A stretch of 5,234 bases of DNA from Ktedonobacter sp. (lineage in GTDB: Bacteria > Chloroflexota > Ktedonobacteria > Ktedonobacterales > Ktedonobacteraceae). Under the pieces are notes generated by a model that made no database searches, was not told the DNA's origin, and saw nothing but the letters and a program-made list of their open reading frames with translations. The position numbers and the translations under genes were made by a program. This document shows positions 1-4,189 of the stretch, in pieces. The stretch lies in contig DMFQ01000284.1 in assembly GCA_003450555.1 (NCBI GenBank), positions 1-5,234 on the forward strand, read 5' to 3'. Each line of letters opens with the position of its first letter. Position 1 is the first letter of the stretch.

Positions 1-239
1 ATGGGCTGGGCATTTCCCCTGAACACATTGATTGGATCTTCGATCGCTTCCATCGCGTGGATACACGACTGACGCGGGAGATTAATGGTCTTGGTCTGGG
101 GCTCACCATTTGCAAGCACATCGTCGAGCTCCATCATGGCCTGATCTGGGCCGGGAACTGCCCGAGTGGAGGCAGTGCCTTCCATATGCGGCTTCCTGTG
201 GATGGAGCAGAAAAGCGTTTGACACCTCTCGTGCTGTGA
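1..239 (+). CDS. Sensor histidine kinase, C-terminal end (partial)
   Basis: This is the last 78 codons of a two-component sensor kinase whose 5' part lies outside the window. The reading frame opens at base 3 with GLGISPEHIDWIFDRF, which matches the G1/F-box part of a HATPase_c ATP-binding domain (the usual form is DxGxGI...IFxRF). It continues with the G2 box GLGLGLTICKHIVELHHG and closes with GGSAFHMRLP, the last strand of the domain. A short non-conserved tail follows to the TGA at 237-239. The family autophosphorylates a histidine and passes the phosphate to a partner regulator, which is almost certainly the gene starting 24 nt downstream. The sensory domain, DHp domain and phosphorylated histidine are not in view, so the signal is unknown. 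The string DTRLTREINGLGLGL is typical of kinases I associate with Ktedonobacteria; this is recall, not a search. Confidence 0.93.
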   Translation, partial: GLGISPEHIDWIFDRFHRVDTRLTREINGLGLGLTICKHIVELHHGLIWAGNCPSGGSAFHMRLPVDGAEKRLTPLVL

Positions 240-248
240 GAGTATCGT

Positions 249-255
249 AAAGGAG
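249..255 (+). promoter_or_regulatory. Ribosome binding site of the response regulator
   Basis: AAAGGAG ends 8 nt before the ATG at 264. It decides the start: the ATG at 257 is out of frame and only one base beyond the Shine-Dalgarno, whereas 264 has normal spacing and opens the receiver domain. Confidence 0.8.
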
Positions 256-263
256 CATGAACT

Positions 264-986
264 ATGCCTGTTAAGAAAACGACGATCGTGGCCGCCGATG
301 ATGATCCACAACTCCTGCGCCTGGTAACGCGCAATCTCGAGTTTGAGGGCTACGAGGTCCTGCCGACCAGTAACGGTCAGCAAGCACTCGAACAGGTAGA
401 AGCCCATGCGCCTGACCTGGTGCTGCTCGATGTGATGATGCCCAAGATGGATGGCTTTACCGTCTGCCAGCGCGTCCGCGAATTTTCCTCGGTCCCGATC
501 ATCATCGTGACAGCTCGTGGACAGGATCAGGATAAGGTGCGCGGTTTGGATCTGGGCGCCGATGATTACCTCACCAAGCCCTTCAGTGTGGACGAACTGC
601 TAGCGCGGGTACGGGCCGTGCTGCGACGGGCGCAGTTTGCAGCCAACGAGCATGCTCATGTCCTGCAGACGAGCATCGGCGATCTGGTAGTGGATTATAC
701 ACAGCACCTGGTTACCATGGCCGGTCAAGAGGTTCCGCTGACCCCCATCGAGTATCGCCTCCTCGCCTACCTGGCGCAAAATGCCGGTCGTGTCGTGACC
801 CAGGATTTGTTGCTCGAACACGTCTGGGGCTCAGAATACCCCGGGGAGAGCCACATGCTGCAGGTCAACATCAACCGCTTGCGCCGCAAAATCGAAACTG
901 ATCCCACGCATCCTCGCTATATTCTCACCAAGGTCGGGATCGGCTACCTGCTTGCTACTCAACCTGAAGTGCACGCGGCTGAATAA
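264..986 (+). CDS. OmpR/PhoB-family response regulator
   Basis: A complete 240-residue DNA-binding response regulator, the normal length for this subfamily. Residues 7-120 form a receiver domain. It has the acidic pocket at D13/D14 (VAADDDP), the phosphoacceptor D56 in LVLLDVMMPKMDG, switch residue T83 in IIVTAR, Y102, and the conserved K105 in DDYLTKPF. Residues from about 137 to 232 form a Trans_Reg_C winged-helix domain. Recognisable parts are VPLTPIEYRLLAYLAQNAG, the recognition-helix region HMLQVNINRLRRKIE, and the wing hairpin RYILTKVGIGYLL. It is co-transcribed with the upstream kinase (24-nt gap, own Shine-Dalgarno), so it is presumably that kinase's output. All catalytic residues are present and nothing looks damaged. 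The regulon cannot be read from the sequence; the neighbouring copper-oxidase remnant makes a metal or stress signal conceivable, but that is speculation. GC counted over 301-600 is 57%. Confidence 0.97.
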   Translation: MPVKKTTIVAADDDPQLLRLVTRNLEFEGYEVLPTSNGQQALEQVEAHAPDLVLLDVMMPKMDGFTVCQRVREFSSVPIIIVTARGQDQDKVRGLDLGADDYLTKPFSVDELLARVRAVLRRAQFAANEHAHVLQTSIGDLVVDYTQHLVTMAGQEVPLTPIEYRLLAYLAQNAGRVVTQDLLLEHVWGSEYPGESHMLQVNINRLRRKIETDPTHPRYILTKVGIGYLLATQPEVHAAE

Positions 987-998
987 GAGAAAGGGGTG

Positions 999-1259
999 AT
1001 GCCGTGTCCCAGACTCGACTCGCACCTTTTCCCACTGACAACTGGCGTTGAGTTCCGGAACAATTTCTCCCATGTGCCTTGATACTCCCATTCGGTCCAG
1101 GTTGCTCCCAACGAGACCTATGATCTCACCTTCTATGCCTGGGCACCTTCCGTAAGTATCTACCCCTTCCACTGCCACCTGCTCTCGCACCTGAAGAATC
1201 CAGGGAAGAGTGACCAGAAAATGGGCGGACCGACCGTCCTCGTAGAATACACCAGGTAA
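999..1259 (+). pseudogene. Multicopper oxidase, decayed C-terminal remnant
   Basis: From 1083 to the TAA at 1257-1259 the frame encodes a 58-residue tail with VAPNETYDLTFYAWAP, then FHCHLLSHLKNPGK, then QKMGGPTVLVEYTR. HCHxxxH is the C-terminal copper motif of multicopper oxidases: the Cys is the type-1 ligand and the flanking His bind the trinuclear cluster. An MGG following an extended loop is typical of the HCHLLSH subtype. Known members are exported enzymes of about 450-600 residues that oxidise metals or phenolics using O2, so roughly 90% is missing. The frame is closed upstream by a TGA at 1080-1082. Before it lies a 27-codon stretch from an ATG at 999, 12 nt after the regulator's stop, behind a purine-rich GAGAAAGGGG. 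Whether that stretch is eroded oxidase or unrelated is unclear. The copper ligands survive, but no expressed enzyme is possible. Confidence 0.8.
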
Positions 1260-1297
1260 CGTTCATCCAGGAAAACAAGACCTCGCGACGGCTTCCG

Positions 1298-1315
1298 CAG
1301 AGGTGCAAGCCTCTG
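1298..1315. repeat. Small inverted repeat after the oxidase remnant
   Basis: CAGAGG at 1298-1303 pairs perfectly with CCTCTG at 1310-1315 around a 6-nt loop. It lies 38 nt after the oxidase remnant's stop and just before the larger hairpin at 1335. No T-run follows, so on its own it is a weak terminator candidate. Confidence 0.4.
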
Positions 1316-1334
1316 TTGCTCACCCTTCCCGAAC

Positions 1335-1380
1335 CCGCCTGCTCACCTGTGATGGCTCTGTGAGCAGGCGGTCCACTTTT
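1335..1380 (+). terminator. Probable transcription terminator hairpin
   Basis: CCGCCTGCTCAC (1335-1346) and GTGAGCAGGCGG (1360-1371) form a perfect 12-bp GC-rich stem with a 13-nt loop. The run TCCACTTTT follows, an imperfect T-tract ending at 1380. It sits between the oxidase remnant and the next promoter-like sequence, so it could end transcripts from the two-component operon. The 13-nt loop and interrupted T-tract keep the call moderate. Confidence 0.55.
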
Positions 1381-1407
1381 GTGATGTCCTCGTGGCGTCC
1401 ATACAGT
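1379..1407 (+). promoter_or_regulatory. Candidate promoter for the small membrane-gene pair
   Basis: TTGTGA (1379-1384) and TACAGT (1402-1407) are separated by 17 nt, each matching 4 of 6 bases of the sigma-70 consensus hexamers. The site lies immediately after the hairpin and 64 nt before the ATG at 1471. Position and spacing are right but the hexamers are weak. Confidence 0.3.
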
Positions 1408-1470
1408 AAACTTTATCCCAGAAAGGTCTGTCACAGATGCTGATGGGCACGGCGAAGAGGGAGAGAGATA

Positions 1471-1651
1471 ATGAAACAGAGCAACTTTCTTCTGGATTCC
1501 GGTCCAATTCATTTTCGGCACGTTCTTCGGTGTGGAGAGCTCGAACCTCCCTCTCATGCTTGGTTATCCCCTTCTGCTTTTGGGGCTGATACTCTTGACC
1601 ATCCTGACCGCGTTTGCACACGATATCCAAAAACAAGACGCTTTCTATTAG
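1471..1651 (+). pseudogene. Small two-helix membrane protein, apparently frameshifted near its start
   Basis: A purine-rich Shine-Dalgarno region (GAGGGAGAG at 1457-1465) precedes ATGAAACAG at 1471, but that frame quickly becomes Pro/Ser/Arg-rich and unlike a protein. One frame over, from just after the TGA at 1472-1474 to the TAG at 1649-1651, the translation is strongly protein-like. It contains RATFFWIPVQFIFGTFFG (helix 1), MLGYPLLLLGLILLTILTAF (helix 2) and a polar tail AHDIQKQDAFY. Removing one base near 1477 would join the ATG to this frame and give a protein of about 59 residues. Alternatives are a shorter intact ORF from ATG 1556 (31 aa, one helix) or GTG 1532 (39 aa), or an error in the sequence. 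The next gene's Shine-Dalgarno starts at this stop codon, which supports a genuine coupled gene in this frame. I do not recognise the family. Confidence 0.5.
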
Positions 1652-1657
1652 AAGGAG
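1652..1657 (+). promoter_or_regulatory. Ribosome binding site next to the upstream stop
   Basis: AAGGAG begins at the base immediately after the TAG at 1649-1651 and lies 9 nt before the ATG at 1667. This arrangement is typical of translational coupling and fixes the downstream start. Confidence 0.7.
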
Positions 1658-1666
1658 ACCTATCTC

Positions 1667-1975
1667 ATGAGCTGGCTTATCGCTCTTTTTTCGCGCATAG
1701 CGCTGTTATGCGTCTGGATATGGACCCCGCTGGTGGGCCGGGCATTCCACGGCGGCTGGCTTCTGCCGCTGCTGGGGATCATCCTCTTGCCAATTACCAC
1801 CCTGGTCTTTGTTCTCGTCTACGCTCTCTCTGGAAGCGGTGTAACCGGCTGGGGCTGGCTCTGGGTCGTCCTGGCATTGCTGCTCGACCTGGGAGCGCAT
1901 AGTTATCCCGCCAGGAGTACTATAAAAGCAAGACAGAGCAGAATTGGCATGCCTTCTCGACCTGAGAGCGTGTAG
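1667..1975 (+). CDS. Small three-helix membrane protein of unknown function
   Basis: A 102-residue integral membrane protein. Three hydrophobic helices are visible: about residues 3-23 (WLIALFSRIALLCVWIWTPLV), 31-54 (from WLLPLLGIILLPITTL) and 59-77 (VTGWGWLWVVLALLLDLG). The core resembles small uncharacterised actinobacterial and Chloroflexi membrane proteins with the pattern LLGxxxLPxTTL...GWxWLWxxLAxLLDLG. That is recalled family resemblance with no function attached. The tail after residue 80 (basic, ending at the TAG at 1973-1975) looks non-conserved. The start is well supported by AAGGAG at 1652-1657. It forms a likely coupled pair with the small membrane ORF upstream. GC counted over 1741-1920 is about 61%, so it looks native to a GC-rich genome. 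Confidence 0.75.
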   Translation: MSWLIALFSRIALLCVWIWTPLVGRAFHGGWLLPLLGIILLPITTLVFVLVYALSGSGVTGWGWLWVVLALLLDLGAHSYPARSTIKARQSRIGMPSRPESV

Positions 1976-2003
1976 TTCTGATGTGTCCACCAATTGCTAC
2001 CTC

Positions 2004-2027
2004 TCCCAGGGTATCGGGCCCCTGGGA
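2004..2027. repeat. Hairpin after the small membrane gene
   Basis: TCCCAGGG (2004-2011) pairs with CCCTGGGA (2020-2027) around an 8-nt loop. It lies 28 nt after the stop of the small membrane gene and could end its transcript, but no T-run follows on either strand, so it may act only as an RNA 3' stabiliser. Confidence 0.4.
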
Positions 2028-2039
2028 CATGGCAGGGCA

Positions 2040-2324
2040 TTAAAGGAGGTTTCTTATGAATGAATCGATGGCAGCCTTGATTGTGCGCGCCGCGAGCCGC
2101 TGTGGGCGCTCGTAGGCGGCGATCTCGTAGGCCATCTCCATGGATCGGCCTCTCGTCGCAACCTCGGTCCGGAACTGCGTGCCTCGACCGATAGGCCCGA
2201 CCGACGTCTGCTCGGCGCGGAGCATGTGGGGATTGTAGTTCGGCTCATTGCGCCCATCGGCCAGAAAGTCGAGCACCTCCTCGACCGGCCGATTGATGAC
2301 GATCTCGCGTTCAATGCGCGGCAT
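2040..2324 (-). pseudogene. SRPBCC-fold (polyketide cyclase/dehydrase-like) protein, C-terminally truncated
   Basis: The frame reads MPRIEREIVINRPVEEVLDFLADGRNEPNYNP at its start, a clear SRPBCC/START-like N-terminus: first beta strand, then the helix VEEVLDFLAD, then the NEPxYNP segment. GPIGRGTQFRTEV and YEIAAYERPQRLAART follow, which are the middle strands. These proteins bind hydrophobic ligands in a deep pocket and normally have about 140-150 residues with a long C-terminal helix. Here recognisable sequence ends near residue 80-85 and the ORF stops at 94 residues with an unrelated tail ending IRNLL, so the closing helix is absent and a stable fold is unlikely. Start choice: AAGGAG (plus positions 2335-2340) lies 10 nt before the ATG at 2324 and MPRIE is the family start; an in-frame ATG at 2363 would add 13 basic residues. 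It is probably a relic. Confidence 0.7.
2042..2115 (+). other. Orphan Shine-Dalgarno and start codon at a rearrangement junction
   Basis: AAAGGAGG (2042-2049) stands 6 nt before an ATG at 2056, a near-ideal plus-strand translation start. The frame begins MNESMAALIVRAASRC and stops at 2113-2115 after 19 codons, running antisense through the truncated SRPBCC gene. The simplest reading is that the leader and first codons of another gene were left behind when the SRPBCC fragment was joined to it. A genuine 19-residue peptide or chance are alternatives. Confidence 0.4.
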
Positions 2325-2385
2325 GTTCTTCTCTCTCCTTTTGTAAGAAGATTGCTTTTTCATACCTTTTGACTCCTGTTGCTCA

Positions 2386-2619
2386 CTCCTTGCGCTCGAG
2401 GTGTTTTTCGGCTTGACCGCCATTGGAGGTGGTGTGTCTCTGGTGACAGGAGCCGTTCGGTACTCACTCTTGTGGCTGAAAGGCGCGCCTTTCAGCGACT
2501 ACACTATTCCTGGCTATGTGCTGGCCATTGTCGTGGGTGTGCAGTCCCAGTCCCAGGTAGAGTCGTCTTACTGTGATCTCTTCGTGAGAGAACGAACCTC
2601 TCTTGTGAGGCTGAAGTGA
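2386..2619 (+). pseudogene. Membrane protein, internal fragment
   Basis: The plus frame reads LLALEVFFGLTAIGGG (from 2386), VSLVTGAV, then WLKGAPFSDYTIPGYVLAIVVG to about 2538. The pattern FFGLTAIGGG...LxGxPFSDYTIPGxxLAIVVGG is familiar from uncharacterised multi-pass membrane proteins of actinobacteria and Chloroflexi, where it covers the first two of about four helices. Here it starts without a convincing N-terminus: the earliest local start would be GTG 2401, inside the conserved block. It loses similarity at 2539, exactly where CAGTCC is tandemly repeated (2542-2553), then runs on as unrelated polar sequence to a TGA at 2617-2619. Its 5' edge abuts the upstream region of the divergent SRPBCC remnant. 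I regard it as a broken piece; family recognition is from memory and the function is unknown. Confidence 0.55.
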
Positions 2620-2727
2620 TGCCAAGAGTATAAACTTGAAGCTGGATAAATGACGAAGTGTCTCTCGGATTGTCCAGCCAGGAAGAGGTGTGATTGTGTT
2701 GTGTCAAGGAAGAGATATTCTATGAAA
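2620..2727. other. Short gap between gene remnants
   Basis: No gene, promoter or terminator can be supported here. An ATG at 2650 opens the frame of the following remnant, but the extra Cys/Arg/Lys-rich residues look non-coding and the Shine-Dalgarno favours 2743. Confidence 0.4.
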
Positions 2728-2867
2728 GGGAGGAGAAAGACCATGGAGCTTAGTCACCGTATCAAGCAGCATCCTGTGCTCAGTTACTGTCTATTCGTCA
2801 TACTCTGGTCGTTTAGCTGGTGGTCACCTTCATTGGCGTGCTGGTGGGAGTGTTCCTGACTCGGTAA
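2728..2867 (+). pseudogene. Membrane protein N-terminus joined to a short hydrophobic tail
   Basis: A strong Shine-Dalgarno (GGGAGGAG, 2728-2735) precedes ATG 2743 by 7 nt. The frame encodes MELSHRIKQHPVLSYCLFVILWSFSWW, an amphipathic lead followed by one helix, then degenerates and stops at 2857-2859 after 38 codons. The opening (basic residues, xxHPVLSYxxLVxxxSW) resembles CPBP-family intramembrane proteases, but no catalytic EExxxR motif is present and the assignment is weak. From 2817 to the TAA at 2865-2867 another frame reads LVVTFIGVLVGVFLTR, a plausible last helix of a membrane protein. It looks like a gene that lost its middle, leaving start and end in different frames. A short expressed peptide cannot be excluded. 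Confidence 0.4.
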
Positions 2868-2893
2868 GCGAGGAAGAGAACTTGCCTCCTGCA

Positions 2894-2928
2894 TGGTACA
2901 CGCTCCCCGCTGAGGGGAGCGCGTACCA
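2894..2928. repeat. Long GC-rich hairpin between remnants and hsp20
   Basis: TGGTACACGCTCCCC (2894-2908) pairs with GGGGAGCGCGTACCA (2914-2928) around the 5-nt loop GCTGA. The 15-bp stem has one A-C mismatch (2900/2922) on the plus strand, which becomes a G-U wobble on the minus strand. The minus-strand RNA is therefore fully paired. No T-run follows on either side. It may be a factor-dependent terminator or RNA-stabilising element for transcripts reading out of hsp20, or a palindromic repeat unit. Confidence 0.6.
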
Positions 2929-2997
2929 ACTCAAAAAGTATTCAAGTGTACGGAATGGAATAGCTCATGACAACTCATAATCGGCCATGGCCACGAA

Positions 2998-3090
2998 CAA
3001 TCGGGCCCTACGCATAGGTACCATTTTCATCATAGGGCCGCGATTGATCGAGCCCGAAGGGACCTACCGCCGATTGATCAATCGTCCCTT
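2998..3090. repeat. Nested inverted repeats just downstream of hsp20
   Basis: Three overlapping palindromic elements occur in 93 nt. CAATCGGGCCCTA (2998-3010) pairs with TAGGGCCGCGATTG (3033-3046) with one bulged base. CGATTGATCAATCG (3071-3084) is a perfect 14-bp palindrome, and its half CGATTGATC also occurs at 3041-3049. AAGGGAC (3057-3063) pairs with GTCCCTT (3084-3090), enclosing that palindrome and overlapping the hsp20 stop codon. They could fold the hsp20 mRNA 3' end into a compact structure, so a role in termination or mRNA stability is the simplest guess. No T-tract is present. Confidence 0.6.
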
Positions 3091-3547
3091 AGCGTACGCC
3101 TGCCACCTCCTTCACCTGGATGGGAATCTGCTTCGGTCTCACGGCCTCAGCCTTGGGAATGTACAGTTTCAGAATACCATGATCGTAGCTTGCCTGGACC
3201 TTGTCGGCCTCTACAGCCGTCGGCAACGTAATCGTTCGGCTCATTTCGCCCTCATAGCGTTCACGCCGTACGTAGGTGTCCTTCTCCGTCTTCGTTTCTT
3301 CCTTCTTAGTGACATGAATAGTCAGCATGTCCCCTTCCGCTGTGATCTGCATTTCCTCTGGCTTCAGGCCTGGCAGCGAGGCTTCGACCACATACTGCTT
3401 ATCCTCGGACTCATAAATGTCCAGGGGGAAGGTGCGCCCGAAGAAGAACTCGAAGCGCGGCCCGACAAAGCTCTCCTCAAACAACCGATTCATGGCCTCC
3501 CGGAGCGGTGTGAAAGCGTCAAACGGGTCTTTTAGAATCATTGACAT
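3089..3547 (-). CDS. hsp20: Hsp20/alpha-crystallin small heat-shock protein
   Basis: A complete 152-residue small heat-shock protein, normal for bacterial Hsp20. These ATP-independent cytosolic chaperones form oligomers that hold unfolding proteins for later refolding. The N-terminal arm (1-38) is typical: MILKDPFDAFTPLREAMNRLFEESF. The alpha-crystallin domain spans about 39-133. Signatures include PLDIYESEDKQYVVEASLPGLKPEEMQI (41-68), the VRRERYEGEMSRTITLP segment (93-109) and the hallmark ASYDHGILKLYIPK (119-132). The C-terminal IPI at 141-143 is the I-x-I motif that docks into neighbouring dimers. The start at 3547 is set by AAGGAGGT (plus positions 3553-3560), 5 nt upstream. It stands alone and is divergent from the carS-like gene. 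I see no CIRCE or HAIR operator upstream, so its heat-shock control is not obvious. Confidence 0.97.
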   Translation of the reverse strand: MSMILKDPFDAFTPLREAMNRLFEESFVGPRFEFFFGRTFPLDIYESEDKQYVVEASLPGLKPEEMQITAEGDMLTIHVTKKEETKTEKDTYVRRERYEGEMSRTITLPTAVEADKVQASYDHGILKLYIPKAEAVRPKQIPIQVKEVAGVR

Positions 3548-3552
3548 AGTTT

Positions 3553-3560
3553 ACCTCCTT
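3553..3560 (-). promoter_or_regulatory. Strong ribosome binding site of hsp20
   Basis: The minus strand reads AAGGAGGT 5 nt before the ATG at 3547, a near-perfect anti-16S match expected to give efficient translation. It selects 3547 over the second in-frame ATG at 3541. Confidence 0.8.
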
Positions 3561-3635
3561 GTAATTGAGGGTGTCTTCAGCATGTCGCTTCGCATTACTC
3601 ACCCTCCGTCATTCGTATACTACATTAGGGTTTTC

Positions 3636-3660
3636 TGGACAGGAAGCTTCATCCTGTTCA
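3636..3660. promoter_or_regulatory. Inverted repeat upstream of hsp20, possible operator or promoter region
   Basis: TGGACAGGA (3636-3644) and TCCTGTTCA (3652-3660) form a 9-bp inverted repeat with one G-T wobble around a 7-nt spacer, about 90 nt upstream of the hsp20 start. On the minus strand TTCCTG (3640-3645) and TAGTAT (3617-3622) are 17 nt apart, giving weak -35 and -10 candidates that overlap the repeat. A regulator bound here could block transcription, but the promoter hexamers are poor. Confidence 0.3.
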
Positions 3661-3693
3661 ATACCAAGTGTATTCCTCCAGCCTTAAAGGCAC

Positions 3694-3732
3694 GTCACAG
3701 GAAGAGGCAGTATTGTCACAGGTGCGTCACAA
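3694..3732. repeat. Helically spaced GTCACA direct repeats
   Basis: GTCACAGG occurs at 3694-3701 and 3715-3722, and GTCACAA at 3726-3732. The start-to-start distances of 21 and 11 bp are close to two turns and one turn of DNA. All three are in the same orientation, as in arrays of activator or repressor sites. They lie about 150-185 bp upstream of hsp20 and 460-500 bp upstream of the carS-like gene. Confidence 0.45.
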
Positions 3733-3904
3733 TGTGGCATACGAAACATCTTTCCTCTCACTGATGCCGCACAAAGGGCGCAGCAGTGTGATGCTCTCAA
3801 AGCTGACTCCGTGACACTTTCCCTACGGAGAGACTGGCGCACGCCCACTGATGCGAGCAACGTTCTGTCACGCAGTATCTCGCAATAGCAGCATGGTAAT
3901 CATG

Positions 3905-3936
3905 ATAATGGTAGGCCTACCCCACACATCCATTAT
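3905..3936. repeat. Perfect palindrome inside the intergenic region
   Basis: GGTAGGCCTACC (3910-3921) is a perfect 12-bp palindrome. It overlaps ATAATGG (3905-3911), which pairs with CCATTAT at 3930-3936, so two alternative hairpins compete. A dimeric-protein operator is possible; no known regulator consensus is recognised. Confidence 0.35.
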
Positions 3937-4189
3937 GATGGCAGCGTGTTGAGTCATAAACTGCTCGCATTTCTCTTATATCCGCTCCTTGAGACGATAG
4001 GATGCCTCTGTTTGCTCAATCGTGACAGCATCGTGAGAGCGCAGTTAGCTACCGCGATGGAACTGTGATGCCGGTAGCATACGCTCAATGATGTGTAGAA
4101 AGGGGTGTCGGGGTAATGCTGCTAAAGGAAGAACGTCTTAGCGTGAAGATGCCCCACTTCCGTGGATTTGAGGAGACTGAGGGAGGAGT

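Larger units (their letters stand above)
3548..4189. other. Long divergent intergenic region between hsp20 and the carS-like gene
   Basis: There is no credible coding sequence in these 642 nt. Besides the elements listed separately, the pentamer GTCAC or its complement GTGAC occurs six times between 3694 and 4026 (at 3694, 3715, 3726, 3811, 3867 and 4022), far above the less-than-one expected by chance. CACTGATGC occurs twice (3759 and 3846). I see no good sigma-70 promoter for the carS-like gene. Its leader is purine-rich near 4170-4188. The length and motif density suggest complex control or an unrecognised RNA. Confidence 0.5.

Noticed and set aside
1126..1636. Overlapping minus-strand ORFs across the oxidase remnant and the small membrane gene
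   Set aside because: Their compositions are not protein-like, and they lie antisense to stretches with recognisable copper-ligand and membrane-helix coding.
1471..1902. 143-codon plus-strand ORF starting at the ATG at 1471
   Set aside because: It is Pro/Ser/Arg-rich after the first codons and overlaps two frames that encode clean membrane helices with a proper Shine-Dalgarno between them. The long frame is a shadow except possibly for its start codon.
2040..2870. Insertion sequence explaining the gene fragments
   Set aside because: No transposase motif, terminal inverted repeat or target-site duplication could be found around the remnants.
2987..3535. 182-codon plus-strand ORF opposite hsp20
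   Set aside because: It is the antisense shadow of a textbook Hsp20 gene, has no ribosome site and no family resemblance.
3694..3732. CRISPR array
   Set aside because: The repeats are only 7-8 nt with 3-13 nt between them. CRISPR repeats and spacers are each about 25-40 nt, and no cas gene is present.
3417..3764. Plus-strand ORF spanning the hsp20 leader
   Set aside because: It reads antisense through hsp20 and then through repeat-rich intergenic DNA; there is no plausible start signal.
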